From BAIKAL-G1 sp943370385 (GTDB lineage: Bacteria; Cyanobacteriota; Cyanobacteriia; PCC-6307; Cyanobiaceae): a stretch of DNA of 14,954 nucleotides. Positions 1 through 7,310 of the stretch are shown in pieces. The translations under genes were made by a program, and so were the position numbers. Where the stretch lies: contig CALRQT020000024.1 of the NCBI GenBank assembly GCA_943370385.1, positions 1 to 14,954 on the forward strand, in the 5' to 3' direction. The notes below the pieces were generated by a model, which saw only the letters and a list, made by a program, of their open reading frames with translations, was not told the DNA's origin and made no database searches. How positions within the stretch are numbered: the first letter of the stretch is position 1; the number at the start of each line of letters is the position of its first letter.

Positions 1-3000
1 TTGCTAATCGTGGTGCTGTTGGAATTGCTGATCGCGAGGGAGCCGTTGCCGCTAATCGTGCCGGACAATTCGGCAGTTACACCATGGCCATCGATGGTGC
101 TAGTCGCGTTAGCGTTGGCTGGTGTTACCAAGACCAGGCTGGTGTTGTAGGAGCCTGGCTGATTGATGACCAAAGTTCCGCCGGATAGGGTCGTAGAACT
201 GGGGTTTGTAATGTTTTCGGATTGCCCCTCTGGGATAATGCTTAAGAGCTGTAGGTTGAGAGCTGTTGCCGTGTAGTCGAGCGCGTATTGATAGGCACTC
301 GACAGGCCGCTGACTTGGACATTGGCGGCGGCGAAGGTGCCACTGAGGCTTTGCCCCGAGAAAAGAGTATAGGGAGCGGAGGTGAGATAGTTGTCACCGG
401 AAAAGGCCAGGTTCAAGACACCATCGAGGTTGATCGAACCGTTGGCAGTCACGCGATCGGAGTTGGCACTGCTGATGGAGAAGTTGCTGATGGAGCCAGA
501 TGTCAGGTTGAGATTGCCTGAACCACCCGTAATGGCCAGGGGGCTGCTGCCAGCATTGTTCGGAGCCAGGATGCCGCCCGCATAGATGGTGGTGGCTGTA
601 ACGGTGCCATTGCCTGAGAGCGTGGCTCCGTTATTGATCACAAGCCCCGAGGATGGAGCGATGGATCCTTCCACCCTCAAGGTGGCTGTGTCGCCGACAG
701 TGGTGTTGCCGGTGTAGGTGTTATTGCCGGTGAGGGTGAGGGTGCCAGATCCGAGCTGGGAAAGGACTCCTGTTCCTGAGATCAGACCGCCGTAGGTGTA
801 GGTATCACTGCGATTAAAGGCCAGGCTGGCATTATTGGCGATGTTGGATGAATTACTGATGGCGCCGCTCGTGCCACCGGCGCCGACTTGGAGCGTGCCG
901 GCACTGACCGTGGTGTTGCCTGAATAGGAGTTATTGCCTGTGAGGGTGAGGGTGTCTGCCCCAAGTTGGGTGAGGTTGCCTGAGCCTGAGATTACGCTGG
1001 CGTAGCTGATGGCATCGCTGCGATTAAAGGCCAGGTTGGCATTGTTAATAATATTGGAGTCCAGGGATCCCGACGTGCCACCGGCACCGATCTGCAGCGT
1101 GCCGGCGCTGATGGTGGTGGTACCTGAGTTGTTGTTGCCGGTGAGGGTGAGGGTGCCTTCACCGAGCTTGGTAACGGTCGACCCCGAGAACACCCCCCCA
1201 TAGGTAGAGGCATCGCTGCGATTAAAGATCAGTGAGCCACCGCTGACATTGGAGCTCAGGGATCCCGACGTGCCACCGTCACCGATTTGCAGAACTCCTT
1301 GACCAAAGATTTGAATGGTGCCGTTGAAAGTGGTGTTGCCGGTGAGTGTGAGGTTGCCACTCCCTTGCTTCCAAAAGGTTCCCGAGCCTGAGATCTGGGC
1401 TGCGTGGGTCATGGCATTTTTGATCTTAAAGACCAAGCTGGCATTATTATTGATGATGGGAGAATTACTGAAGGAGACATCTTGGCTGCCTCCTTCACCG
1501 ATCTGGAGGGTACCGGCGTTGATCGTGGTGGTACCGCTGAAGGTGCTATTGCCTAGGAGTGTTAAAATATTAGATCCTTCTTTGATTAACGAGCCCACGC
1601 CGCTAAGGGCAGAACCGTTTCTGTAATCTGCGGTTCTATTGAAGATTACGGTGCCGTTGTTGGTGAAGACGCCCTGGGAATCCAGCTCTCCAGTTGTTCC
1701 ACCCACGCCAATCAACAGACTCCCCCCAGCGTTGATATTGATGATGCCGGTAGACGGTTTAGTGAGCTTCCCCGCTACGGACACAAGCCCGCCTGTTTCT
1801 ATTGTTAACGTGGAATTGTTAGTGGCTATGTAAAGGTTGCCGGAATTAGTCCAATTGCCGCCAGAAATTGTTACAGAACTATTGTAGCCAATCACACCAT
1901 TGATGTTAGAAACATTGCCTCCGCTCACTACCAGTGTGGCATTGCCGCCCGCGCCAACGGTAAGGGAGCCAGAATTCGTCCAATTGCCGCCGGAGATTGT
2001 TACGATGCCATTACTTCCAGGGATGTTACCCTCTACATCTCTACTTATGACCCCAATCACACCGTTGACATTAGAAACATTGCCTCCGCTCACCGTCAAG
2101 GTGCCACTGCCGCCCTCGCCAACGGTAAGGTCTCCAGAATTGGTCCAATTGCCGCCGGAGATTGTTACGATGCCATTACTTCCAGCGATGTTATTTTCTA
2201 TATCTCCACCCATGACCCCAATCACACCATTGTCATTAGAAACAGTGCCTCCGCTCACCGTCAGTGCGCCATTGCCTAGAAAGCCAACGGTAAGATTGCC
2301 CGTATTGCTCCACGTTCCCCCCGTGGCAACCGTTGCCGTGCCGTTGCTGCCGGGGCCAAGGCCGAGATAGCCATCAGTGTTATTGACCGTGCCGCCATTG
2401 ATGGTTAAGGACCCGTTTGAAACGGATCCGATTGCTAGACCATTTCCGCCATCGGCTCCAACGAATAGGCTTCCTTGGGTCAGGGAAATCCCTAGGTCAA
2501 AAGCATTGATGTTGGCTATATCTGCATTTTCACGGTTTGGGCCATAAGGCCCGCTAATGGTAGTATTGTAAGCAAGAGTAAGATTTCCAGTATTGATGAG
2601 CGCTAGGGAGCCGCTGCCGGTGAGCAGATTGGGAATTGTTAGGTTTGTGGTTTGATTGAATTGCAGGGTGCCATTGGCCGTGACAGACCCGGCAGGATCT
2701 ACAGTTGCATTATTATTCAGGATTACGGTACTGCCGCTGTTGATGCTGGCAGGTGTTGGATAGATATTGGAAAGGCCTCCATCTCCATAAGTTGTTGTCT
2801 GGGCGAGGCTCACCATTGGCGACACGAGCATCAGCCCGTTGATTGCCGCCGAGCTGAGCGCGAAGGCCGGGCTTTTGGTGGCCGTTCGCAACCAGGAGTG
2901 GCGAACCACCACGTTCTGGCGGGCGGGCCTGGTTGGGGCCTTGGCTTGGGCAAGCGGGTTGATGGCTCGGCTGGGGTTCCGGACCGCCAGGATCAGGTTG

Positions 3001-3422
3001 CCCGCTCCAGCGATGGGGGCGGACAGGGTTAGGGCGGTTCCGCCCTGGGCCTGTTGGTGGAGGGTTGCCGGGTTCCTTGGCTGCCTAGGTGGGGTTGGAT
3101 CTTGGGCTGGGGTGCCTAGGGCCTGGCTGTCCCAGGCGGTCTGGCGGGCGGTTGTGGTTTGCGGCGCTCTGAAGAAATCGCTGTTTTGTCGGCAGCCCGG
3201 GTCCAGGAACTCCAAGGCCGTTTGGATTGCAGCTAAGGCCAGCGGATAGGCGCTGGGCTGCGTTGCTACGCCTGGAGTGGGGCCGTAGGCGGCGTAGGGG
3301 CTTGCGGTGTGGTCGGGCCAGAGCGAACTGCTGATCTGGCCGAGGCTGCCCAGGTTGATACAAGCCGTCCTGGTGTGGCTAGGGGCTGCGGATTTTGGGT
3401 GCTTTGCTGACTCAAGACTCAT
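1..3422 (-). CDS. Giant autotransporter-type repetitive surface protein (partial, C-terminus outside window)
   Basis: One minus-strand frame stays open from an ATG at 3422-3420 to the left edge (1,140 codons seen; no stop in the window). Residues 1-170 are Pro/Gln/Ala-rich. Residues 171-208 look like a signal peptide: a basic start (VVVRHSWLRTATK), a hydrophobic stretch and a SLA-Q cleavage-like site. The rest is low-complexity Gly/Asn/Thr/Ser beta-strand sequence: a block of 55-residue modules with the core VTISGGNWTNSG, then copies of the autotransporter-associated strand repeat (LTLTGNNSYSGNTTVSAGTL). Near the left edge is the typical post-repeat segment with SDRVTANGSINLDG and YTLFSGQSLSGTF. 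By family knowledge such passengers are exported and displayed on the outer membrane by a C-terminal barrel; that barrel is not in the window, so type V secretion is inferred. Adhesion or surface shielding is the likely role, target unknown. The true start could instead be GTG at 2912, directly before the signal-like segment. The gene is less GC-rich than everything after 4.7 kb. Confidence 0.85.
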   Translation of the reverse strand, partial: MSLESAKHPKSAAPSHTRTACINLGSLGQISSSLWPDHTASPYAAYGPTPGVATQPSAYPLALAAIQTALEFLDPGCRQNSDFFRAPQTTTARQTAWDSQALGTPAQDPTPPRQPRNPATLHQQAQGGTALTLSAPIAGAGNLILAVRNPSRAINPLAQAKAPTRPARQNVVVRHSWLRTATKSPAFALSSAAINGLMLVSPMVSLAQTTTYGDGGLSNIYPTPASINSGSTVILNNNATVDPAGSVTANGTLQFNQTTNLTIPNLLTGSGSLALINTGNLTLAYNTTISGPYGPNRENADIANINAFDLGISLTQGSLFVGADGGNGLAIGSVSNGSLTINGGTVNNTDGYLGLGPGSNGTATVATGGTWSNTGNLTVGFLGNGALTVSGGTVSNDNGVIGVMGGDIENNIAGSNGIVTISGGNWTNSGDLTVGEGGSGTLTVSGGNVSNVNGVIGVISRDVEGNIPGSNGIVTISGGNWTNSGSLTVGAGGNATLVVSGGNVSNINGVIGYNSSVTISGGNWTNSGNLYIATNNSTLTIETGGLVSVAGKLTKPSTGIININAGGSLLIGVGGTTGELDSQGVFTNNGTVIFNRTADYRNGSALSGVGSLIKEGSNILTLLGNSTFSGTTTINAGTLQIGEGGSQDVSFSNSPIINNNASLVFKIKNAMTHAAQISGSGTFWKQGSGNLTLTGNTTFNGTIQIFGQGVLQIGDGGTSGSLSSNVSGGSLIFNRSDASTYGGVFSGSTVTKLGEGTLTLTGNNNSGTTTISAGTLQIGAGGTSGSLDSNIINNANLAFNRSDAISYASVISGSGNLTQLGADTLTLTGNNSYSGNTTVSAGTLQVGAGGTSGAISNSSNIANNASLAFNRSDTYTYGGLISGTGVLSQLGSGTLTLTGNNTYTGNTTVGDTATLRVEGSIAPSSGLVINNGATLSGNGTVTATTIYAGGILAPNNAGSSPLAITGGSGNLNLTSGSISNFSISSANSDRVTANGSINLDGVLNLAFSGDNYLTSAPYTLFSGQSLSGTFAAANVQVSGLSSAYQYALDYTATALNLQLLSIIPEGQSENITNPSSTTLSGGTLVINQPGSYNTSLVLVTPANANATSTIDGHGVTAELSGTISGNGSLAISNSNSTTIS
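690..1590 (-). repeat. Autotransporter-associated beta-strand repeats
   Basis: Within the surface-protein gene, about five copies of a 66-70 residue unit occur. Each contains a strand core of the type GTLTLTGNN..SG.TT(I/V)SAGTLQ(I/V)G, followed by GAGGTSG, an Asn-rich stretch, LAFNRSD and a VISGSG-like turn. At DNA level the anchor CGATTAAAG recurs at 811, 1021 and 1219, giving periods of 210 and 198 bp, both multiples of three. The core matches what is known of the passenger-associated repeat of classical autotransporters. Confidence 0.8.
1852..2475 (-). repeat. Tandem 55-residue module array in the passenger
   Basis: The anchor CAATTGCCGCC (plus strand) begins units at 1852, 1981 and 2146, and a diverged fourth unit begins at 2311. 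The spacings are 129, 165 and 165 bp. The encoded unit reads roughly VTISGGNWTNSG, LTVG.GG..TL.VSGG, (N/T)VSN.NGVIGV plus a linker. The two central copies are almost identical over most of their length, and the copy at 1852 lacks 36 bp (12 residues) between GVIG and VTISGG. All length differences keep the frame. This indicates expansion and contraction by slippage or unequal recombination. Confidence 0.8.
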
Positions 3423-3566
3423 GGCTAGCTAGGGAGAAGTTTATTAATTGGTTGTGTTTTTATCCGTTCGAAGCCCTAAGCCAGCAGCCAATCCATTTTG
3501 CGCAAGCAGTCATTTCTCAGAATTTGCATTAGTTACAACAATCTATGACCCCTCCTGGGCTGCTGT

Positions 3567-3586
3567 CTATCGACCCAGGTCGATAG
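3567..3586. repeat. Perfect 9-bp inverted repeat (CTATCGACC / GGTCGATAG)
   Basis: The arms are perfect complements separated by CA. The dyad shape, with a 2-bp spacer, fits a protein-binding operator or a small hairpin. It lies about 145 bp upstream of the surface-protein ATG. A shorter dyad with the same CTATC/GATAG ends lies 55 bp further on. Confidence 0.5.
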
Positions 3587-3641
3587 TTTTCGCCAAAGGG
3601 CCGCCTGCACCCCCCACAGGAAACATTTTTCCTGAATTGAC

Positions 3642-3653
3642 CTATCCCGATAG
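3642..3653. repeat. Short inverted repeat CTATC-CC-GATAG
   Basis: Perfect 5-bp arms around CC. It shares its outer bases with the dyad at 3567-3586, so the pair may be two copies of one operator. The short length makes chance occurrence plausible. Confidence 0.3.
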
Positions 3654-3670
3654 TGTTATGAGCTTTTGGC

Positions 3671-3707
3671 AAGGATGGCTGCCTCCTACCCCTAGACCGC
3701 CATCCTT
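3671..3707. repeat. 9-bp inverted repeat with 19-nt loop (AAGGATGGC / GCCATCCTT)
   Basis: The arms at 3671-3679 and 3699-3707 are perfect complements. In RNA this would be a 9-bp stem with a 19-nt loop. No T-run follows on either strand, so it is not a typical intrinsic terminator. It could be a 5' untranslated structure of a leftward transcript. Confidence 0.4.
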
Positions 3708-3716
3708 TGTGCCTCT

Positions 3717-3729
3717 GCGATGGCATCGC
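3717..3729. repeat. Palindrome GCGATG-G-CATCGC
   Basis: Perfect 6-bp arms around a single G, beginning 9 bp after the preceding stem. It is the fourth dyad within about 165 bp of this gene-free stretch. Confidence 0.35.
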
Positions 3730-3755
3730 TGGCCCGTGACGCCACGCTTTGAGCT

Positions 3756-3785
3756 GGTTTCGGTGGAGCAGGTTTCGGTGGAGCA
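3756..3785. repeat. Exact 15-bp tandem duplication GGTTTCGGTGGAGCA
   Basis: Two exact adjacent copies at 3756-3770 and 3771-3785. The length is a multiple of three, but no convincing gene covers it. A recent slippage event is the simplest explanation. Confidence 0.6.
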
Positions 3786-3982
3786 GCCATCGGCACTTGG
3801 CCTGACTTAAGGCAAATTCGCTGCTGTTCAGGGTAAAATTTGCTGAATTCCCAAGGATTGGGCCCTAGTTCTCTGGCAGGTTCTTCGCCGTTCTCAACAA
3901 GCCGGGCGGCCGATCAGGACCCCCAGTCGCCCCATTAACGCTGTTTGCGCTTTCTTGCTGGCCTACTTGGCCCGATCTGATC

Positions 3983-4723
3983 ATAATTTTCACCCCCAAA
4001 CAGCTTGCCAATGCCACAACAAGCTTTGAAAATCGCTTTCGTCTGGCCTACCTCTCCAGTGGATTTGAGCCCACGATTGTCATCGCTTGCAAGTCCCATC
4101 TATTGACATCGCAAGTTTATCGGGGCCTGCCCGTCAAGCGTCACTTTCTAGGCGCAGCCGACACCGGCAAGGAAGCCTTGGAGCTTGTTTCTAGGCTCAT
4201 GCCAAATATTTTGGCAATCGACGACAGCCTGACTGACATGGGGACTTCGAGCCTGATTAGCCAGGCGAAACAGCTTCGCCCAAGCATGCGGATCGTTGCA
4301 TGGGTCACCAAGCTGGATGCATTCTTTGGCTATCCAGATTGCCCAATTGTGATCGCCGAAGCGGATGTATTGGGGCTTCCCGATACGCTCACTTTTGTCA
4401 CCATGGCCCTAATCAGCAACACCAGTTACCTCACCCCATCCATTCATCAGCGCCTAGGGCAGCTTGAATAAAGAGCCCCTGTTTCCTATCCCGGCACGAT
4501 CACCCTCACGCCACGGGAGCACCAACTACTAGAGGCCTATGCCCTAGGCCTGAGCAATCGGGAAACAGCAGAAAAAACTGGGCTTTCCGTACGCAGCATC
4601 CAAACCTACAGTGGCAATTTAATGCAGAAACTAGGAACCAATAATCGCCAGCGGGCCCTGCGGCGGGCCCTCTCCTTGGGCCTGACGGAATTGGGCCATC
4701 TGTTTGAAGCCAAGTCCCATTAG
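3983..4723 (+). pseudogene. Decayed LuxR/NarL-type response regulator
   Basis: One frame, open from 3869 on, encodes a receiver-like half, ...PKQLANATTSFENRF, TIVIACKSHLL and NILAIDDSLTD, up to GQLE. A TAA at 4469-4471 follows. In the same frame the sequence resumes with a complete LuxR-type helix-turn-helix: LTPREHQLLEAYALGLSNRE, LSVRSIQTY, QKLGTNNRQRALRRAL, ending at TAG 4721-4723. No ATG, GTG or TTG precedes the receiver; the codon where homology seems to begin is ATA (3983), possibly a mutated ATG, followed by ATT. The first usable starts (TTG 4103, ATG 4200) would truncate the receiver, and the DNA-binding half has no own start before its helices. The receiver lacks the usual N-terminal acidic pair (CK stands in its place), so it may have been phosphorylation-independent even when intact. 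The gene lies beside the surface-protein locus, which makes it a candidate former regulator of it; that link is inference. Confidence 0.8.
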
Positions 4724-4791
4724 GGTGCTGCGAACTTCCTGCTCCCCAACGGCTCCTATCTCCTTATTACTGGAAACCAGGCCGCCCCTCC

Positions 4792-5604
4792 CTAAAACCC
4801 TGGCGGTCGCTTGCGCCCGCTCGACAACGACACATTGCCAGGCTGGCCCGCAGGATTAGCCGCAAACGGATGAGCGCCACCGCTCGGCAAGCCTGTCACC
4901 AAGGGCATTTGGGCTGGCCTGGCTGCGCCGGCCGGCTGGGGCACGGCCACCACGTTGAAGGCCAACGACCAGCGTTCGCCCTCGCCGCGGAAGGGGGGCA
5001 CCGAATGGGGTTGCCAGGCGGGGAACACATAGAACTCGCCGGGCATCGGCAGCACGTACTCCGCCATGCCGGTGCGGAAGCTTTGGATGTGCCATTCCTC
5101 CGGGCCGTGGAAACACAATTGGCCATCGAAACTGGCGCCGCTGATCTGGGGGGGCACCTGTAAATACAGCACCCCGGAAAAACTGCCGCCGTGGGTGTGG
5201 GTGGGGTTGTAATCCCCAGCCCGTTGCACATTCAGCCACACATCAATGATCTGCAGGCCGTAGCGGCCCTCCGTCCAGGGGCCCCGGCCCTGGGGCGGCT
5301 GGCGATCGATCACATGGCGGATCCAACGCTCACAACCCGGCAGGATCACCTCACGGCACAGCTCCAGCACCGCCGGTTGCTGGGGCCCCAGCTCCAGCTG
5401 CAGGGCCAGCTGGCCGGCCAGTTTGCGGGAGGCATCGGGGCTGCGTTCGGGCGCCTTCAGCACCTCCTTGGCGAGCTCAAGCAGGGCCGTCAACAGGGCC
5501 GGGGGCAGGCTGCCCTTGAGCACATAGCGGGGGAAGAGCTCCAGCACCTCCATGGAGGGACCCAGGGTGGCGCCGTCCGGGCCGGGGGGAGGCGTGCCAA
5601 CCAT
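4792..5604 (-). CDS. Putative 2OG-Fe(II) oxygenase
   Basis: A 270-residue protein with a double-stranded beta-helix signature in its second half. It has YNPTHTHGGSFSGVLYL (residues 132-148, metal-ligand His candidates H136/H138), GQLCFHGP, then FPAWQPHSVPPF (distal His H200) and ERWSLAFNV (R211, candidate 2-oxoglutarate-binding Arg). This order matches the small 2OG-Fe(II) oxygenases found in cyanobacteria and cyanophages. Substrate unknown; the family includes hydroxylases of proteins, lipids and small molecules. ATG 5604 is taken as start; ATG 5553 (MEVLELFPRY) is a good alternative because recognisable sequence begins there. The frame stays open far upstream, but that part lies opposite the aldehyde dehydrogenase gene and is not credible. 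It is divergent from the aldehyde dehydrogenase (about 118-170 bp between starts) and convergent with the decayed regulator. Confidence 0.75.
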   Translation of the reverse strand: MVGTPPPGPDGATLGPSMEVLELFPRYVLKGSLPPALLTALLELAKEVLKAPERSPDASRKLAGQLALQLELGPQQPAVLELCREVILPGCERWIRHVIDRQPPQGRGPWTEGRYGLQIIDVWLNVQRAGDYNPTHTHGGSFSGVLYLQVPPQISGASFDGQLCFHGPEEWHIQSFRTGMAEYVLPMPGEFYVFPAWQPHSVPPFRGEGERWSLAFNVVAVPQPAGAARPAQMPLVTGLPSGGAHPFAANPAGQPGNVSLSSGRKRPPGF

Positions 5605-5722
5605 GGGTGCAAGGGCCAGGTGGGGTGAGGCTAGGGCCTGGGGCAGAACCAACCGGATCTGCACGGGTCGCCTTCGCGCCCTGAACCCGCCAGAATTTTG
5701 GGCCCAGCCCCCGTCCTCCGCC

Positions 5723-7177
5723 ATGTCGGCAGCGCCGCTATCCGAGCCCTCAGCAGCACCGGGGGCACCCTTGGTTAGCAGTGCCTCGCCTACGGGCACC
5801 TCCGTAGCTGGCGAAACCGTGGCGGCCCTGCGCCAACGGGTGACCCAGGGGGACACCCTTCCCCTGGCCTGGCGCCTGGAGCAACTCGATCGCCTGGAGC
5901 GCCTCTGCGCCGAGGGGGAAGACGCCGTGCTGGCCGCCCTGGCCGCCGACCTGGACAAGCCGCCGGTGGAGGCTTTCTTTGAACTAGTGGCCGTGCGCCA
6001 GGAGATCCGCCTCTGCCGCCAAAAGCTGCGCCGCTGGATGGCCCCCCGGCCCGCGGCCGTGCCCCTCAGCCTCCAACCCGGCCGGGCCGAAACCCAGGCC
6101 CAGCCCCTGGGCTGCGTCCTGGTCATCGGCCCCTGGAACTATCCCTTCCACCTGCTGCTCCAACCCCTGGTGAGCGCCCTGGCGGCGGGCAACACCGCCG
6201 TGCTCAAGCCCTCGGAGCACGCCCCTGCCACGGCGGCCCTGGTGGCGGAGCTGGTGGCGCGCCACCTTGATCCGGGCGTGGTGCGGGTGGTGCAGGGGGA
6301 TGGCCAGGTGGCCCAGGAGCTCCTGCAGCTGCGCTTTGACCACATCTTCTTCACCGGCGGCGAGCGGGTCGGCCGGCTGGTGATGGCGGCCGCAGCCCCC
6401 CACCTCACCCCCGTGACCCTGGAGCTGGGTGGCAAGAGTCCGGCGGTGGTGCTCGCCGATGCCGACCTGGAGATCACCGCGCGGCGCCTGGTCTGGGGTA
6501 AAGCCCTAAACGGCGGCCAAACATGCGTCGCCCCAGACCACCTGCTGGTGGAGGAGCCGATTCGCCAGGAGCTGATCGGCCGGCTCTCTAGCCGGATCAC
6601 GGCCTGCTTCGGCGCCGATCCGCTGCAGTCGCCCGACCTGGCCCGGATCGTGAACCGGGCCCAATATGAGCGGCTCTCGGGCCTGCTCGAGGGCGCTCGT
6701 CAGAGGGGCCAGATCCTCTTTGGCGGCCAGAGCGACCCGGAGCGGCTGCGCATTGCCCCCACCCTGCTGGCGGTCACCGACCCGGGCGATCCCCTGATGG
6801 CCTCCGAACTGTTCGGGCCCCTGCTGCCGATCCTGACCGTGGCCTCAGTGGCCGAAGCGATCACGGCGATCAACAGCAGGCCCAAGCCCCTGGCCCTCTA
6901 CCTCTTCAGCCGCAGCGCCGCCGCCGAGCGCCAATTGCTCGCCGGCACCAGCTCCGGCAGCTACTGCCGCAACGATGTGGTGATGCAGGCGGGCCTGGCG
7001 GAGCTGGCCTTCGGCGGCGTCGGCGCCAGTGGCATGGGCAACTACCACGGCCAGGCGGGCTTCGACACCTTCTCCCACCAACGCAGCCTGCTGCGCCGCC
7101 CCTTTGCCCTCGATGTGCCCTTCCGCTACCCGCCCTACGGCAGCAAGCTCAACCTGGTGAAACGCCTGATGGGCTGA
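5723..7177 (+). CDS. Aldehyde dehydrogenase, family-3 (fatty-aldehyde) type
   Basis: A 484-residue NAD(P)-dependent aldehyde dehydrogenase that would oxidise aldehydes to carboxylic acids. All core motifs are present: the oxyanion-hole Asn in GPWNYPF (N139), the Rossmann segment FFTGGERVGR, the general base Glu in LELGGKSP (E234) and the nucleophile Cys in GGQTCVAPDH (C268). The E-C spacing of 34 residues is the family norm. The Cys motif, the total length and the C-terminal FDTFSHQRSLLRR point to the class-3/fatty aldehyde branch. In cyanobacteria such an enzyme detoxifies lipid-derived aldehydes and competes with alkane synthesis; this role is inferred. ATG 5723 is preferred over ATG 5552 because the extra 57 residues overlap the divergent oxygenase gene and show no family similarity. 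The protein has no signal peptide and should be cytoplasmic or peripheral to membranes. Confidence 0.93.
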   Translation: MSAAPLSEPSAAPGAPLVSSASPTGTSVAGETVAALRQRVTQGDTLPLAWRLEQLDRLERLCAEGEDAVLAALAADLDKPPVEAFFELVAVRQEIRLCRQKLRRWMAPRPAAVPLSLQPGRAETQAQPLGCVLVIGPWNYPFHLLLQPLVSALAAGNTAVLKPSEHAPATAALVAELVARHLDPGVVRVVQGDGQVAQELLQLRFDHIFFTGGERVGRLVMAAAAPHLTPVTLELGGKSPAVVLADADLEITARRLVWGKALNGGQTCVAPDHLLVEEPIRQELIGRLSSRITACFGADPLQSPDLARIVNRAQYERLSGLLEGARQRGQILFGGQSDPERLRIAPTLLAVTDPGDPLMASELFGPLLPILTVASVAEAITAINSRPKPLALYLFSRSAAAERQLLAGTSSGSYCRNDVVMQAGLAELAFGGVGASGMGNYHGQAGFDTFSHQRSLLRRPFALDVPFRYPPYGSKLNLVKRLMG

Positions 7178-7310
7178 GGCCAGGGCCCCGGCCACGACCC
7201 TCGCGCGGCCCTCGCCAGGAAGGTACGGGGATTTCGCTGCTGAATCGGTGCGCTGGACACTGGCGCGCTCCCCGGATCTCCGTAAGGTTCAACCAGCCGT
7301 TTCCCCCTCC

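Larger units (their letters stand above)
3423..3982. other. Gene-poor intergenic region with inverted repeats
   Basis: About 560 bp between the start of the surface-protein gene and the decayed regulator. I see no convincing coding sequence: a 120-codon plus-strand frame at 3448-3810 has no start context or recognisable domain. The stretch just upstream of the surface-protein ATG (about 3430-3545) is AT-rich and is the likely place for its promoter, but I cannot pick a clear -35/-10 pair. The region holds four inverted repeats (3567-3729) and a tandem 15-bp duplication (3756-3785), listed separately. Confidence 0.6.

Noticed and set aside
690..2475. Possible CRISPR array suggested by regular repeats
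   Set aside because: Repeat units are 129-210 bp, in frame, and coding for strand modules; no short identical repeats with unique spacers.
3448..3810. 120-codon plus-strand frame in the intergenic region
   Set aside because: No ribosome binding site, no domain, odd composition rich in Pro and Trp, and it is crossed by the inverted repeats and the tandem duplication.
5605..6126. N-terminal extension of the oxygenase frame
   Set aside because: It lies opposite the start and catalytic N-terminal half of the aldehyde dehydrogenase and reads as Arg/Ser-rich shadow sequence.
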